Below are positions 1 to 13,263 of a DNA stretch of 64,000 nt, one piece after another. The position numbers were made by a program, and so were the translations under genes. Within the stretch, counting starts at the first letter, position 1, and each line of letters begins with the position of its first letter. The stretch covers positions 67,236,118 through 67,300,117 of the forward strand of contig CM049317.1 of the NCBI GenBank assembly GCA_026874595.1, read 5' to 3'. The notes beneath the pieces were generated by a model. That model saw nothing but the letters and a program-made list of their open reading frames with translations, had not been told where the DNA came from and did no database searches. This stretch comes from Sipunculus nudus. Its lineage: Eukaryota > Annelida > Sipuncula > Golfingiida > Sipunculidae.

Positions 1-305
1 TGAAGTTTCGTCAATGATGCTAACAATGTACTTGAAGTTTCATAATCGATGCTAACAATGTCCTTGAAGTGTCGTAAATGATGCTTAAATGTCCTTGAAG
101 TGTCGTAAACGATGCTTAAATGTCCTTGAAGTGTCGTAAACGATGCTTACAATGTCGTTGAAGTGTCGTAAACGATGCTAACTTGAAATGTTGTGAACGA
201 TGCGTCCAATGTCCTTGAAGTGTCGTAAACGATGCTAACAATGTCCTTGGTGTGTCGTAAACGATGCTAACAAAGTCCTTGAAGTGTCGTAAACAATGCT
301 TTCAA
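1..305. repeat. 32-bp minisatellite, about 10 copies
   Basis: Tandem units of about 32 bp built around TTGAAGTGTCGTAAACGATG and a following GCTAACAATGTCC. Copies differ by point changes and small deletions; one copy near 176-185 is cut short. The array runs into the left edge of the window, so its true length is unknown. No coding sense is visible. Confidence 0.93.
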
Positions 306-1036
306 TGATTTCTATAAATCATGAGTAATTTGACATCATGTTCCAAACCTTGCGAAGGCTCAATCGTAACTCCATCTAATAAAAAAAAAACAGAAATAGC
401 CAGTGCATTCAACGGATAAAATTAGGCATGTGAAAACACATCATGGACGACCCCGATCGATGCCGTGCGCACCGGTCCCCATTCAAGAACGGATAATATG
501 CTAGTGAAGATAACGGAGCCACGCGATCTTGGAAATGGGTAAAACTGGAAAAGAAAAGACTCCCCTGTCTAAATGGTGAAGCTAAGACTTTTCCGATCAA
601 ATCTTTTGTTTTCTTTTTCTTAAGAACCAACGCCCGTCTTTCATTCTGAGAACCTGTCAGGTATTTCCTTGTATGCCCATTAACCTTTTCGGGCAGTTCT
701 ATCAGTTTCAATCTCCATTCTTAAAATAAAGTGATTATCTTCATGTGGAACTCAAGTAACTGTGGATTGATAATAGATTTGCTGGGTATTTATCGCCATT
801 AAAATAATTATGTGCAATTCTGCATCATTACCAGGTAATGAACGAGGCCACCAGATCATTAAAAAAGAATATAATTGGATCTCTGAATCTTGAATCGGCA
901 CTAATCACCTTGATTAATAATATTAGAAATAAATGTACTTGGTTAGGCATCGTTGATTTGATTGTTCCATCGTACTTGACACGTGAGCTCTGATAAGCCT
1001 TTTGTCACGTGATTTCTGTCATATTTTAAATAAATG

Positions 1037-1038
<2 letters not shown>
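306..1038. other. Unique AT-rich sequence, no gene recognised
   Basis: No repeat, RNA gene or convincing coding frame seen. The 100-codon minus-strand frame at 409-711 has no recognisable motif and is compatible with chance. Confidence 0.5.

Positions 1039-1083
<45 letters not shown>
1039..1083. repeat. (AT)n microsatellite
   Basis: Uninterrupted AT dinucleotide run of about 45 bp. Confidence 0.97.
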
Positions 1084-1086
<3 letters not shown>

Positions 1087-4000
1087 GATTCATTTTGCAC
1101 CTGGTATAGGGGCTTTAGATTAATAAATAGATAAGACACATTTCATTCGTCTAACATTATAAATATTTATGCAACAAATTATAGAAATCCAATGTCATTA
1201 ATACGGATGAAGACATTCTTTTACGTTTTTAAATATATTTGTTGGATGTAACCGCTTCCGTTTTTTTTTAAGCTAGCTTAACTAAGTATTTACATCTGCA
1301 AGGAACACTGGAAAAGCGCACTCGTGTGTGAGTGAAACACATCAAGTTTGTAGAGCGCTTACCCCTGATAGGGGCCGAGAACCATAAATTAGATAAACAA
1401 AGGCAGTACCTGTCCTAGGTGTTACCACATATAAAAAGAAAGTCTCTTAAGCTTTACCAACTTTGCCAGTCTAACAGAAATGGTTTTAGCTCGGATAAGC
1501 CAGTTAAGGTATTTATACCACCAGGCTTCAAGATTATACTTACTGAATCACAATGCCACTGAGGTAAACAAGGTTTAACCATAAAATAAAGCTGTGTCCA
1601 GCAGGTTGCAACTGCTATGCATAATTATGTGCATATAGTATTTGATGAATGTATAATAAAGTAGTTTCATACATTAAATCCCAACCGTTTCTACCAAAAG
1701 CTTATAGGTTTACGAAGGGTGAGGTATAATTGTATCCTTGCTTTTGTCGTATCTAATATTGGTAGACAGTTATGAGGACAAAATATGTTGGCAGTTCTTA
1801 ACATACGCAATTAAAGAAGCCGCCAATTCTAAATATTACACATGTCATGCATTGATGCCGGTTGCCACGGCTGCAGGAATGGATGTTATTGACTTAGGAG
1901 ATGAAATCTGTTTAGTACGTCCTCTCTCCGTGGAAGTTTCCTTGAAGACAAATCAGGCAGCGCGTGCTTAACTTATAATTAGGGAAGAGCTAATTTGTTT
2001 CAGTCTCCAATAACTCACCACAAGGCCCATTTGGTTTTAATCCGGTTTCACCAATTACTGTTACATCGTAAATTTAAATAAAGATTACCACTGAATGTCA
2101 AATTAATTGGAGCTTTAAAAGCATGCAATGAATTCTTGCACATGGCAATTTCTTGAAAGATTTCGGATACGGTTCCGAGGGAATTTTAAATATGTTACAT
2201 TAGTACGTTTACTCCACGGAAAAAATCGTACATGTGTGTATTACTTAAATGTTAAATATCCGTATCCAAGGTACAAATAAACCAATGGCTTTTATATAAA
2301 TGATCATCCGATGTAGGTAAACATGTTTCATTTCTAATAAAATAAAAAAATCTTGTGCTTTTGGCTATTATATAACAAAATCAATTTTAAAGAATTTCGA
2401 ACATTGTACCACTTGAAAGAAACATTAAAATGTTGTTACTATAAAACAATAAATTAACAGAAATTGTGGCCCCCGTGGCACTTGCTAATATGAGGGCAAA
2501 ATTAGGGTTTCTGAATGAGGAGACAGCATGGTAGCGGTAAGATGAAACAACGTTCTCGCTGCGCTAGCTATCTGTTCAAATTGTGTCCTGGAGCTCGGAA
2601 AGCGACTCGATCATGTGATTGTTCAAACGGGAAGGGATCCAAAGGATGTACCTGCATTATCAGAAGCTCCGTTATAGGGTGCTTTTAAAGGTCAGTGGGA
2701 GGAACATAGTCCTGGATAATAAAAATAAAATTGAAGGTGATGGAGAAAGGATAAAATTAGAAAGCACCACCTGAGCGCACACACTCACCAAGGCTTTTTC
2801 CTTAAGCTGCATCCGAATCAATTGTGCCAATGCCTTTAAAATATTATTTAAATTTTGTTTACACATATTATGTTACCAAAAAGATGATCAGATAAACAAG
2901 GTAAAAAAACCCTTTTCATTCATTTGCCAAAGATAACCAGTAAAACAGTACCTAAAGAGATACGGTTGCAAAGACGGATGGTCAAGGCAAAGGTAATTAA
3001 AGCACATGATACTATTATAAATGTTTCTTAATGTTTTAGTGGGCAGCACGAGCCTCATATACACTAGATCTTACAATGATTAAATCGTTACTTATCGTTT
3101 ACTCGTACGTTTGAAGCAGAGAGGAATCAGGAAATTCCTAATGCAAATTATCCACTTTCTAAATTTGCAGTATCTTTTAATCAGCTGACACAAAATAAGC
3201 ATTCCTTCAATATCCCTTGGGTGACCTGATTTCGGGGTACTTTTATACTTTTTAAAATAAAAGAAAGTAGGGGATCTAACCTGCGCCTAGTCAATAAATA
3301 CAAACATAGCGACCATACACTGTATGGCTTCTCTACCTTGTAAAATAAAATAATTAATCATCTGGGTTTGAACCTCAGGGTATTCCAATTAAAGTTATTC
3401 ATGGCGACTAAACATCGGGATACGTCTATATTTGATAAGTCTATATATTACGTCTGAATTCCATAGCTTAATAAATAGAAAATCGCGTATGTTATTTTCA
3501 TATTACAATTTCATAAATTTATTTTAATTACATTTATTAAAATATTTAATGTAAATGCAACTATACCAACTCACCAAACTATATTAAAACAGGTTATTAG
3601 GAACGTAGGGCGCATTAAATAATCAAGTAAAACTCTTGCTTACCTATTCTAAATATTTTTTTTTTAAATTACTTGATATACCTGAACATGAAGAAGAAAA
3701 GAAATATCTTAATATTATAAAAGTAAATGAGTATACGGTAAAGCTCACCAAAACAATGGAATGTGAGAAACTCGGTCTTGGATTAACGCGTTGTTCATCC
3801 TGCCAAGGTCGTCCTTAAATATGGCAAAGGTGTAAACCATATATGGACGCTAAGCCTCTTTGCCAATGATGCGGTCCAGCAGACTCCTATGGTACGTGAT
3901 GACCCGAGAGACAACGTCAATAAGTGTGAGGAGCTTTCAGGCTGCTGGGTTTCCGGGAACTTCTCATCACTTGAGCGAAAGAGTTCGCTTTGTGAGTAGT

Positions 4001-4671
4001 TTATGTTTCATTCAGATGCTGTTCGACGCGGGTGTGACTCTTTTTTCAAGATGCAGAAGACTTAGCAATCGATGCGGGTGTCTTGCAATAAAAACTACAC
4101 CCAAGTGGCCGAAAAGCATACAAGTGGCTCCACAATGCGGCCTGGACAGTGGGACATTATCTCATTAGTGTTAAGATATCCTTCTCCATCACAAAACCCA
4201 CGCAAGACACTCACTCTCTACGCCCAGGTAATAAGGTTAACAGAAACGACTGAGCCAGCTGCCAAAGACCAGAATTTAGAGACACACTTGAAATGCCATT
4301 ATCCGTTGCCGGCATCTGACAACTGCTGGGGTACAGGGGGCCTACTGTAGCAGCGCCACAGTTTACCGGGCAGGTCATTTGTCATATGAACCAAGGCCTT
4401 TTCAAGGTGCGTGAACCAACTCGTTCTGTCATTTCCACCAAAGATACCTCTTTACTATGCCACCTGACCTTAAAGCTACAAATGCTATGCAAAAAAACTC
4501 CGTAACTTTGCTAAAGTTGGCTATCCCCACTTCCAGATCCACACCTCCCCGCTAACAAATGTACCTTAGCTGTATATTGACACCTCTTTATATACACTAA
4601 GTAAAACTGAAATGATAATTAAAATAATATTAACAATTAAAACAAAAAATAAAAAATAAAATGGCAATAAA
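1084..4671. other. Unique intergenic-type sequence
   Basis: Mostly AT-rich unique DNA. A plus-strand open frame ending at 1971 has mixed, protein-like composition (aromatic, acidic and basic residues without low complexity) but no recognisable domain, and its nominal start is not an ATG. GC content rises around 3,780-4,350 with overlapping open frames on one strand, again without a recognisable product. I found no repeats or RNA genes here. Confidence 0.45.
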
Positions 4672-4760
4672 AGTCATCATCCTCGTCGTCATCATCTATA
4701 GTAAAAGTAGTAATAGTAGTAGTAGTAATAGTTGTAGTGTTTGTAGTAGTAATATATTTC
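4672..4760. repeat. Degenerate trinucleotide tract (ATC then TAG/TAA)
   Basis: Short runs of ATC/GTC are followed by imperfect TAG, TAA and TTG triplets. It is simple-sequence DNA, not coding. Confidence 0.85.
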
Positions 4761-7700
4761 TTTAAAGACAATGTCGAACAATATTACACCTGCCCCTCCA
4801 CTACTTGGTACTGATTTAATTTCTTGTATTTCTCCTTAAGATCGGTTTATCCTGTCCCTTGCGTTTTTTTTTTTAATATATTGCATCTTATATTTGTAAC
4901 ATAGATCTGAGTTATTGGTTGAAATCTGATCCAATGGTAAATAAAAAGGAAACTATCAAATTACGTCCAGTATCTTCATTAAATAATTATTTAGTATGTT
5001 TGAACGTATAGTTAAGTTTACATTTAAGCTACTTAGTGGGGCTATTAGTTCTTGATGTGTGTGTAAAGGAAGGACGGTCTCTTGTGTTTTGCGGGCCACT
5101 TGACATGGCAAAGATCACGGTTGGCGTTGCTAATACACCGGTGGCGCCCCCTATTGGACATTTGAATAATGACAATCGCCATTATCGTCGGAGTTTTCCT
5201 CACACTGCAATCCTAGATACATCCTTCCAACCACGGTCAAAAAGAAAGGCGGGACGTTTCATCTCCGGGCTCAGGAGGTCAAGAATACAATATTAGTTCC
5301 GAGTTTTTCACGTCAAGGAACCAGATTGTCCTGCCAAGTTAATAATGTCAAACTTTGTCCAAGGCACCTTTTTATGAAACGCTACACGGGAATGTTTTAC
5401 GGTGGCAACAGATGTCGTATTCTTTTTCCAGACCTAATTCATTTTAATCCGTCCGAAGTGTATACAGTTCATATTCAATTTCTACTCTATGCTAAACCAG
5501 ACACGAACTCACGAGCGAGGTAGACACGCTCGGTTTTATATTAAACCTATGCGACAACGCCCACGTTTTGTAAACCCAAATGATGCAACCATGCCCCAGA
5601 CGCCTTCGCAAGATACTCGAATGAATCTATGATTGCAAACTTTATTAGCCACGGTCTTATCGCCTGGCTTGTATCTGCCTTCTGAGGACTTAATTTTCAC
5701 TATTCTGTCAGGTGGCGAGAGGTATTTTCTTTTATCTTTGGTTATTTGGTTTGTCTTTGTCATTTTCGGGTAACGTTCCGAAGAGATTTAAATGAAATTG
5801 AGAAATAATGGTTCACGGACGTTCAAAATATCATAAAAAATTTGGAGATTAATGCTTATTAACATTTATACTTAATCATAATATGTTTAAACTCAAAGGC
5901 TTCTATCCCATTGTGAAATACATTTATATCTCTGTGTTTCGGCCGAGGGCCGAAGCTATCAATTCGTATTAGATCACGGCTTTGTTCTAAGGGTTACATA
6001 GAATAGAGTTGTTGAACCGTGAAATTTGATAATTGTAACGGCGGAGGTTCTTCTTTTTACATTTTAAACAAACCTTCTGGATTCTTATTACTTTAACAAA
6101 CCTATTTTTATTTGTTGGGCTTATATGCATACTTTGTATCGTGTATGTATCGCCAAGCCTGTACTTGTTCTTTTAACAGGGGACTGATTTTGCCCTGTTT
6201 ACAAACTTCTATTTTCTTTGCTCCCAGGCCAGTGATGGAACCAGTCAGTCACATCTGTTAAAATATGGTTATCCTGATCTATTAGGACACAGGGTTAACA
6301 TGTAGAAGGTCGGTACTATTTCTTATTGTGGTTTTGTCACGTGAAACATTTCATCAGTGCGCGCAGAAACGCAGTCTATAGTTTAGTTGACAAAAAATAG
6401 TGTAAGGGTATAACAATTCAGCGTTAAACAAGAATGTCAAGTATTACAACCAGCACAAAATTAATTATTTTAAATGACATCCGTAATCCGGTCGATATGA
6501 TTTAGTCATAGTGGCGCTGAGAACCAGTCTACGTCTGTGGGCGTGTGAGGACGCTGTCAGAACGACAAATGGGGCTCGCGCCACCTGGTGCGTGCCGTTG
6601 TCTCCTAAAATCTACCTGATTATTTCAGCGGTTGAATCTGGCGGAAATGACACCGTCATTTATGACAAATGTAGAGCATCCCCCTCGATATCCGTCGAAT
6701 GCAGACTCAAAATGATACTGAAACCCAACACAGGGCGTCCCCGAACTGTTCCGTACAGTCCAAAAGGTGACAGATGATACTGCAGCATCGAGCATTAGGA
6801 ACGACATTCATTTTTGTGATAAAAGCTCTTAAAGATGCCATAATTCAGGTATGCTGCGATTTACGGTCGCCGAATATGACGTATTGAGGATTTTTGCGTG
6901 CGAAACTATTTATCAAATCGGAGGATAACCCTGGTTTATGGCACCCGTGGCCTATTGTTTCGGTCATATGCGTAGGTGGCCTTTGGATTCACCCTTTGGA
7001 TTTATGTTTCGGTAAAAAATTCGGTTAATACATATCTTCTTGGGTTGTGAATAATACGTTGGCTTTTGAACACAGAGAGCTCATACCTTCGCCAACGCTA
7101 CATTCACCAGACTATCGGTATACTCATAACCCTGAATTGATGTCTAAATTAGCTTTATCCATCAGATGTCAGTGCCGATGACAGACGGTGAAAACAAAGA
7201 TAAATTTATCCCCTAAACAACTATTTATTTTAAAAGCATTTTTACTATTTTAGATACGTTGTACAAAAACAAACAGAGAAATACACGGGCAAACAGCAGA
7301 CCTGCAGGAAACACTGGCAATAAGGTAACATCTGTTAAAAGGTGGGCGGTGTAATATTATCACTGCAGAATTTCAGAGAAAGTTGTAAGGGATTAACTTA
7401 ATGATTTTTTTTGTCATATCGTGGACGTACGATTTGTAACCGTTTCACGTATAAACGATTAAATTCATGGAATATAGACATTTCATGTCTTATAATAGTT
7501 CATTTCATTTGTTTGTCGCTTCCTAGTTAAGAATTGGTTATTTCCATATCCTATGGGTGAAAATAAGTTTACCGGACAGGTGTATAGATCAGTCCTTACT
7601 ATATATAACATTGGCCGGTTTATACTGATTTAACACATCAGAATATCACCCAGGGCAAGCAGAAGAAGATTACCTGAAGACCTGTCAATACACTAAGAGC

Positions 7701-9410
7701 TCGGCACACATTTCAGTGGTTACCACTGAGGACCTCAACACAAGAAAAAGAAAGCAAATTCTTAGACACTGAACATTAAATCTTTCTTGTTCACTCTTTA
7801 AGATTAAGTTGTAATCACATTACACGCTGTCTCCAGGGGACTATTCTATCCTAAGCAATTAAGGTGGAAGACGACCAACACATAATCGCTGATTATATTA
7901 GCCGATTATCGCTCATGCCTTGTCGGAAATTTTAACGTTTGATTTCTATTACCTTCACCTAATCTTCGCAGTCGATCCCATATATCGCAAACCATTAGTT
8001 TTACTAAGCGATTACTGCCGAAGATATTATGCCAAAAAACGTTTCTTAAAAGTTTCACATGTAGGAGTCGGACAATAATTCAGATTATACTTTTTTTCCA
8101 AACTTTCCCTGAAAATCTTCCTTAAACAGGGCATCGAAATTATGACAGCAAAGAATCCTTCACTCGGGCAGATATATGCTTTTGGCTGGTATAACGTTGT
8201 CCTTTGTCCAATATTTTAACATACGTTTTGCAGTCCTTACCATTTGCTAGCCAGTACTACCCGATACTATAGACCGGGATCAAGCTGATCAATAAACAAT
8301 ATTTCCATACGGATATTGTATAACTAAATATGGGTTATTCAGAAGTAACGGGTGTCCATATAGTAACGTGAATCCACCTTCTGTTGTGTAATAAATAACA
8401 TTTATACGTGAATGCTGTAATTTTAAACATCGGATTGTAGCAGAATGTGTATTCAGAAAAGAATCATGTTCCACTGCTGACCGTCACGTATCCGGGATTT
8501 CGTGAATCATGTTAGGAATTCTCGGAAATTTTCCCGGATCTGATGGGAGAATAAATCCGTCAGCCTTAGGCCAAAACACTTACTCATGATGACAATACCA
8601 GTCGATTTTGTGGGCCATATTCCCCAGCGGGATGCTATAGTAAGACATTTTATCGGAGGTCACCACAGTTAATGTTAAACTTCCTTCTTGATCCCTGAGG
8701 CTCCATTATTCTTTCGCTTAAACAAGCCCATTATAGATTTCATAAATTCCATGTATTTTCTGTCGACTGGCTACAGTATTCCACACAATATCATTATATA
8801 ATGTATAGAGTTTGATTATTTCCGTAAGATCCTATTTTATATTTTATGATTTCGGCTCGCCGGATAAAACGGTCCAACATTTGAGCTCCTCTCAGAGTAG
8901 CGACATAGATTACCCTTGCTTCAGATGTCCCCTCGATTTCATATCATCATTGGTTCAGAGTATCCCCGACCCCTCCCGTCTAATTGATTGGATTTTATTA
9001 TATCCCCGGAGTTTATTATTAATTAATTACATTCTATCACCTTAGTTTTAGATTACCAAATAAAAAACATGTTTTCTTTTGGTTACTGAGATAGTTATTA
9101 TTATGCATAAACTGAAATTGAACTGACAACAACAATACAATCAACAACATTCAAAACAGCAACAACATTAGCTACTACTTGTAGCAATAATGACAGTAGT
9201 AATAACTAATATTTTGCGCCTACAATGTGTAACTTATCTCTCAATATTACTATAGCTGAATTATTTCTAATTGGAAAATGTTGTTATGATTTATTTATGA
9301 TGAATAATCGATTCCAATGATGAAAGGTTCTTCTGCTTCATTGCATCTCAAATTAGGTTTAACATGTGCATCTTTTACGTTTAAATATTATGTGCTTTGA
9401 ATCATAGTAG
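4761..9410. other. Long stretch with no supported feature
   Basis: Mostly unique sequence. Slightly GC-richer islands occur near 5,040-5,290 and 6,500-6,790, with short open frames on both strands in the latter. None shows a domain, splice-site framework or homology that I recognise. Confidence 0.45.
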
Positions 9411-9456
9411 GACCAATCTTTGAATCATAGTAGGACCAATATCAATATAACATCTT
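9411..9456. repeat. Tandem duplication of a 23-bp unit
   Basis: The word TTTGAATCATAGTAGGACCA with its flanking bases occurs twice head to tail with no visible difference, so it is probably recent. Confidence 0.9.
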
Positions 9457-9511
9457 ATATATTCTTTTATTTTGTAACGCAAGCTTGTATCCTTGTAATG
9501 TCCACCTGCAC

Positions 9512-9569
9512 ATATATATATATATATTAATGCATATATATATAAATAATATATATATATATATATATT
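9512..9569. repeat. Interrupted (TA)n microsatellite
   Basis: TA runs broken by TAATGC and AAATAA interruptions. Confidence 0.9.
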
Positions 9570-10544
9570 AAATAATCCAAAGAATGTAGAGATAACCTGG
9601 TTCTGGTTCTGACTAACCCCGGGTTGATCAAATGAAATCGATATGTAATACCCGGGGGTAAACTTTATCGAGGGTGGTTCGAAGTCTTTACACCGGCGTC
9701 GGCGCTGCCTGAGCCTTGACTGTATCAGACATCATGACGAATTAGTAGACAGATTGTATCGCAGTTTCCAGACAGAGTAATCATATTAGTAATAATTAGA
9801 TAGCAACTGCATGCTATCTTTCGGTCGAGACATCTACAACTAATAGTCAATAGACACGTCTCGTGGCAAAGATATATGTGAACATAATTATAAACAGAAA
9901 ATTCTTCTGACGGTTGTCTGGCCCCAGATAGAGGGACAATAAATACACCGTGGGTTAAACAAAATAGCCGTGTAGTGCTGCAGAAGACCTTTGAAAAGGG
10001 CATATTTAGGGAGATAGTGGCACCAAAATATATTCAAATGACAATTGGTACGAAAATGTTCACATGGGTCATTAGTTAAAAAATCTGCCTGACCGGCAGT
10101 GTCAGAAGTAAGGGCGTTTTTGGTAAATTCCATCTAAAGACTGGCATGTTTCATCTTGGCATCAGCTGGTGACATAAATGGTAAGACCTAAGGAAGAAAT
10201 TAATGAATAATGCTAAATTTATAAATTTTGGTGCAGGTGTATGGTACCTCAGGTGGGCCCTCCTACTACACTAGTGAATGAAAGAATGTAAGATTAATAA
10301 ATTAAGGTGACACAGGGGTTTATTTGCCATATTAGCAATTTTAATGATGTATGCAGATTTTCAATATAATTTATAAACACATTCGCTCAAAGTTGACTCA
10401 CTGGTAATGTTTGGTAAAAATGGTAGTGTAGGGTATAGGGTATATATTAAAATACACACAAACTTATGAACAGTCGTTAGTTATAGACGATACGGCTTTA
10501 TTTCTCTTTCTGCATTATTTCTCTAAGGATAAAGTGTTTTTTCT
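9570..10544. other. Unique sequence, nothing recognised
   Basis: Two overlapping minus-strand open frames lie at 9,725-10,133. Neither shows a recognisable motif. I see no repeat structure. Confidence 0.4.
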
Positions 10545-10594
10545 TGTAATGCATTTTATTATATAAAATGCTAGGTTTAACCTAAACATTACAC
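10545..10594. other. Cluster of nested palindromes
   Basis: GCATTTTAT, a 3-base loop and ATAAAATGC form a perfect inverted repeat at 10,551-10,571. Directly beside it is a second one (TAGGTT, T, AACCTA) at 10,572-10,584. Both lie inside an outer TGTAATG/CATTACA pair. The whole could extrude as a cruciform. It lies about 100 bp upstream of the hAT element. Confidence 0.75.
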
Positions 10595-10696
10595 ATTTTA
10601 TTTTATATTTCTGGGAATATTTTTTAGTTTTTAAAGGCAACATTAACAAATATGAAGTTGTTTAGCTAAATAAATTAGTTAGGTAAGAGTTGTATC

Positions 10697-11631
10697 TAGA
10701 GGTGCAGACTGGACCGCTTGGACTAGACCGGTCCACAATTTCGGGCTGGACCGGACCAGACCGCTAACACAAAATACGGGACTGCTTTTCCCTAGACCTG
10801 ACCGATCTGGACCGCTCTACCTAATGTTAAAATGCTTTAGCTAAACAGATGACTGACAGGATTAAGTTTCAACCAACAAATCGTGTTATGAACAAGGGGT
10901 AAAAACCTCTCAAAGGTAAATTCTTTAGCTACGAAAAATGTATTAAAGTTATGGCAGCTGCAATAGTATAATTATATAAGTGTATAATTTTAATTTTTTC
11001 CCCACTCTAATTACAGTGAGGGGTCATTTTTTTGTTATTTATTTATAATTGAAGTGACATGTTCAGCATTTTCCCTTGCTGTGTTGCACAATGCTGATAC
11101 TTTTCCTCTGTTTCACTGAGCAACACAGTATAATAAGACCAATTTTTATACGTTGAATACATTAAATATATCCTGTATATTAAATCATAAAATTAGGTAA
11201 ATAAGTTTTTTTATATCAAATAGCACTTAAACCATTACATAACTATTCAGCGAATGTCAATCCGCATCCATCCCCGCCCAGCAAATCACTTCAATCAGCT
11301 CGCCTCACCCTGCACATTAGGGGAAATTAATACGTTTTCTATATCAAATCGCACTTAAACCACTCCATAACTAATCAGCTAATGTCAGCTCGCATCCATC
11401 CCCGACAGGCAAATTCTTTAAATCAGCTCACCTCACCCTGCACAATTGGTTTATATTCTCACCACCATGCCTCACACAAAAAAAACAACTACATGTATTG
11501 TAAAATTATTTTCAAAGTTTTATTTTAATTTTAAAGATATTTTAATAAATGGACCAAACCCCTTGGACCGTTCTTCCTAATGAACTGGACCGCCTACAGT
11601 TGAACCAGACAAGGACCGGACCGCGCCTCGA
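10697..11631. mobile_element. Non-autonomous hAT-type DNA transposon (MITE-like)
   Basis: Left end TAGAGGTGCAGACTGGACC and the reverse complement of the right end, TCGAGGCGCGGTCCGGTCC, match imperfectly and have the TAGAGGTGCA look common at hAT termini. Flanking octamers GTTGTATC (10,689-10,696) and GCTGTATC (11,632-11,639) agree at 7 of 8 positions, as expected for an aged 8-bp hAT target duplication. Both subterminal regions are rich in repeated TGGACCG words, plausible transposase-binding sites. The roughly 935-bp body has no transposase frame, so the copy would depend on an enzyme supplied elsewhere. It contains an internal direct duplication. Confidence 0.82.
11206..11448. repeat. Internal direct duplication in the hAT element
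   Basis: A segment of about 115 bp running from ATATCAAAT to CCTCACCCTGCACA is present twice with a 128-bp period (starts near 11,213 and 11,341). Copies share GCACTTAAACCA, CATAACTA, CAGC.AATGTCA and CGCATCCATCCCCG blocks and differ by scattered substitutions, so the duplication is not recent. Confidence 0.88.
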
Positions 11632-11639
11632 GCTGTATC

Positions 11640-13198
11640 CGTGTTCATCCGCACTCATGGTATTTCCTCGATATACTTGCATTAGACTTTGCAAATCATA
11701 TCGAGGCCCGTATTGATATAGCGTATTGATATATAAGATTTTCGATCCAAACCTAGTATTAATTAATAAGAATCTCACATAAATGACCGCTAACATTCTG
11801 CAACATATGGTCTCCATCTAATGCAAATTGGTTTATTGAATTTGCACAAGAAATGATGGAGAAAACGCCTATTATTTTTTGGTAAATATGTAAGTCAACA
11901 GACATGTTGGGATAGGCTCGCCTGATGTGTAGTATATTACAAGAGTGATATACTTAGCCGCGTTGTATCCATATTGTAACTCTCCCTCCCCACTGTCTCG
12001 GAGGCCAATGAATAAAATTGGCGCCTCATAAAATCTAAAACTGATGGTGGAGTGTTATACGGTGGGTGCATGGAAAACATACTTTCTGAGTATAATTTGC
12101 CTGTTATTTGTTACAGGCACATCTAAACATATTCCCAAACATTGCACACAATGTGCAACGCGCTACTATGGTCTAGGAAGTGTTATATCAGGATGTTGTG
12201 AGTTTGGTAGAGCAATGGTTAGGGCTATGAACTTGTGATGTTTTTTTCTTTCTTTTGAATATCAAATTAACACATTCTAATAATTCTACATTGGCTATTT
12301 TGGGATATTGTATAACTGTTTATGATGCGCCAAGCTAATGTTACGATATTTATGATAATTTCATTTTTTAGAGTCAAATTTGTTATTATGAATTTATGAT
12401 TAAAGAAAATTTCTATGCTTGTAAAGTTCTGCTGTCTTGACTTGCCGTGTGTAAATATTGTCTCCACATTGCCACTCACGATACCTATTTATCTGACAGA
12501 ATCTGACGGGCTCATTATTTATGTACGTCGAGGCGAAAGATCCAACTTTACGGTAAAAACCTAGTTTGATAATCTTACAGTTCTGTTGGTGAAAAGAACC
12601 GAATTACCCCGAAAGAAAAGTCATTTGAGCCGTGACACTAGCAATAATTACTGCATTATTAACACCACCGCTCTCTCTCGGGGTTCTTGATTAGTCTCAG
12701 AGGGCTATATTTATTTTGTAAACTCGGCTTCGTGACTCCATGCCATTCAAAACCTATTAACCGTGGACATTTAACACGTCCTACACGGCATGACAGATTT
12801 CTACCTGCGCGTGTTACTGTAGCTTTTCTTAATCCGAGAGAACATTATTTCAAAACTTGATGAGTAAAGAATACAAAATGTTACAAATAAATGAAACTGT
12901 CACGCTACTCGCGAACTCGCTGGAGCAATGTTGAAGGTTTTATTATATGTATATTATTATATATTATCAAAATGTACATGCATACCTAATTATTTTAACG
13001 TATAATCTATCAGTTTGCATAATTTTGCATTTTTTTGGTATTTCATTTACATGTGTATTGTCACTTGTTATTTTTATTTTGTTTTCGTATTGATCATCAA
13101 TTTCTTGCATTTTATACATGGTACAGGGCGCTGCTTACAGCAGTGTTATTCTACCCTGAAGAATGTTGTATTAAATAGATACATACATATTCGAGCTT
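11640..13198. other. Unique sequence, nothing recognised
   Basis: AT-rich with short open frames only. I found no repeat, RNA gene or convincing exon. Confidence 0.4.

Positions 13199-13262
<64 letters not shown>
13199..13262. repeat. (TA)n microsatellite with one interruption
   Basis: Two TA runs separated by AATAAA. The open frame across it reads as Tyr-Ile repeats and is an artefact. Confidence 0.96.

Positions 13263-13263
<1 letters not shown>

Noticed and set aside
1-305. CRISPR-like repeats at the window edge
   Set aside because: The 32-bp units are head to tail without spacers.
3350-3390. tRNA-like B box GGTTTGAACCTC
   Set aside because: No matching A box or foldable head upstream.
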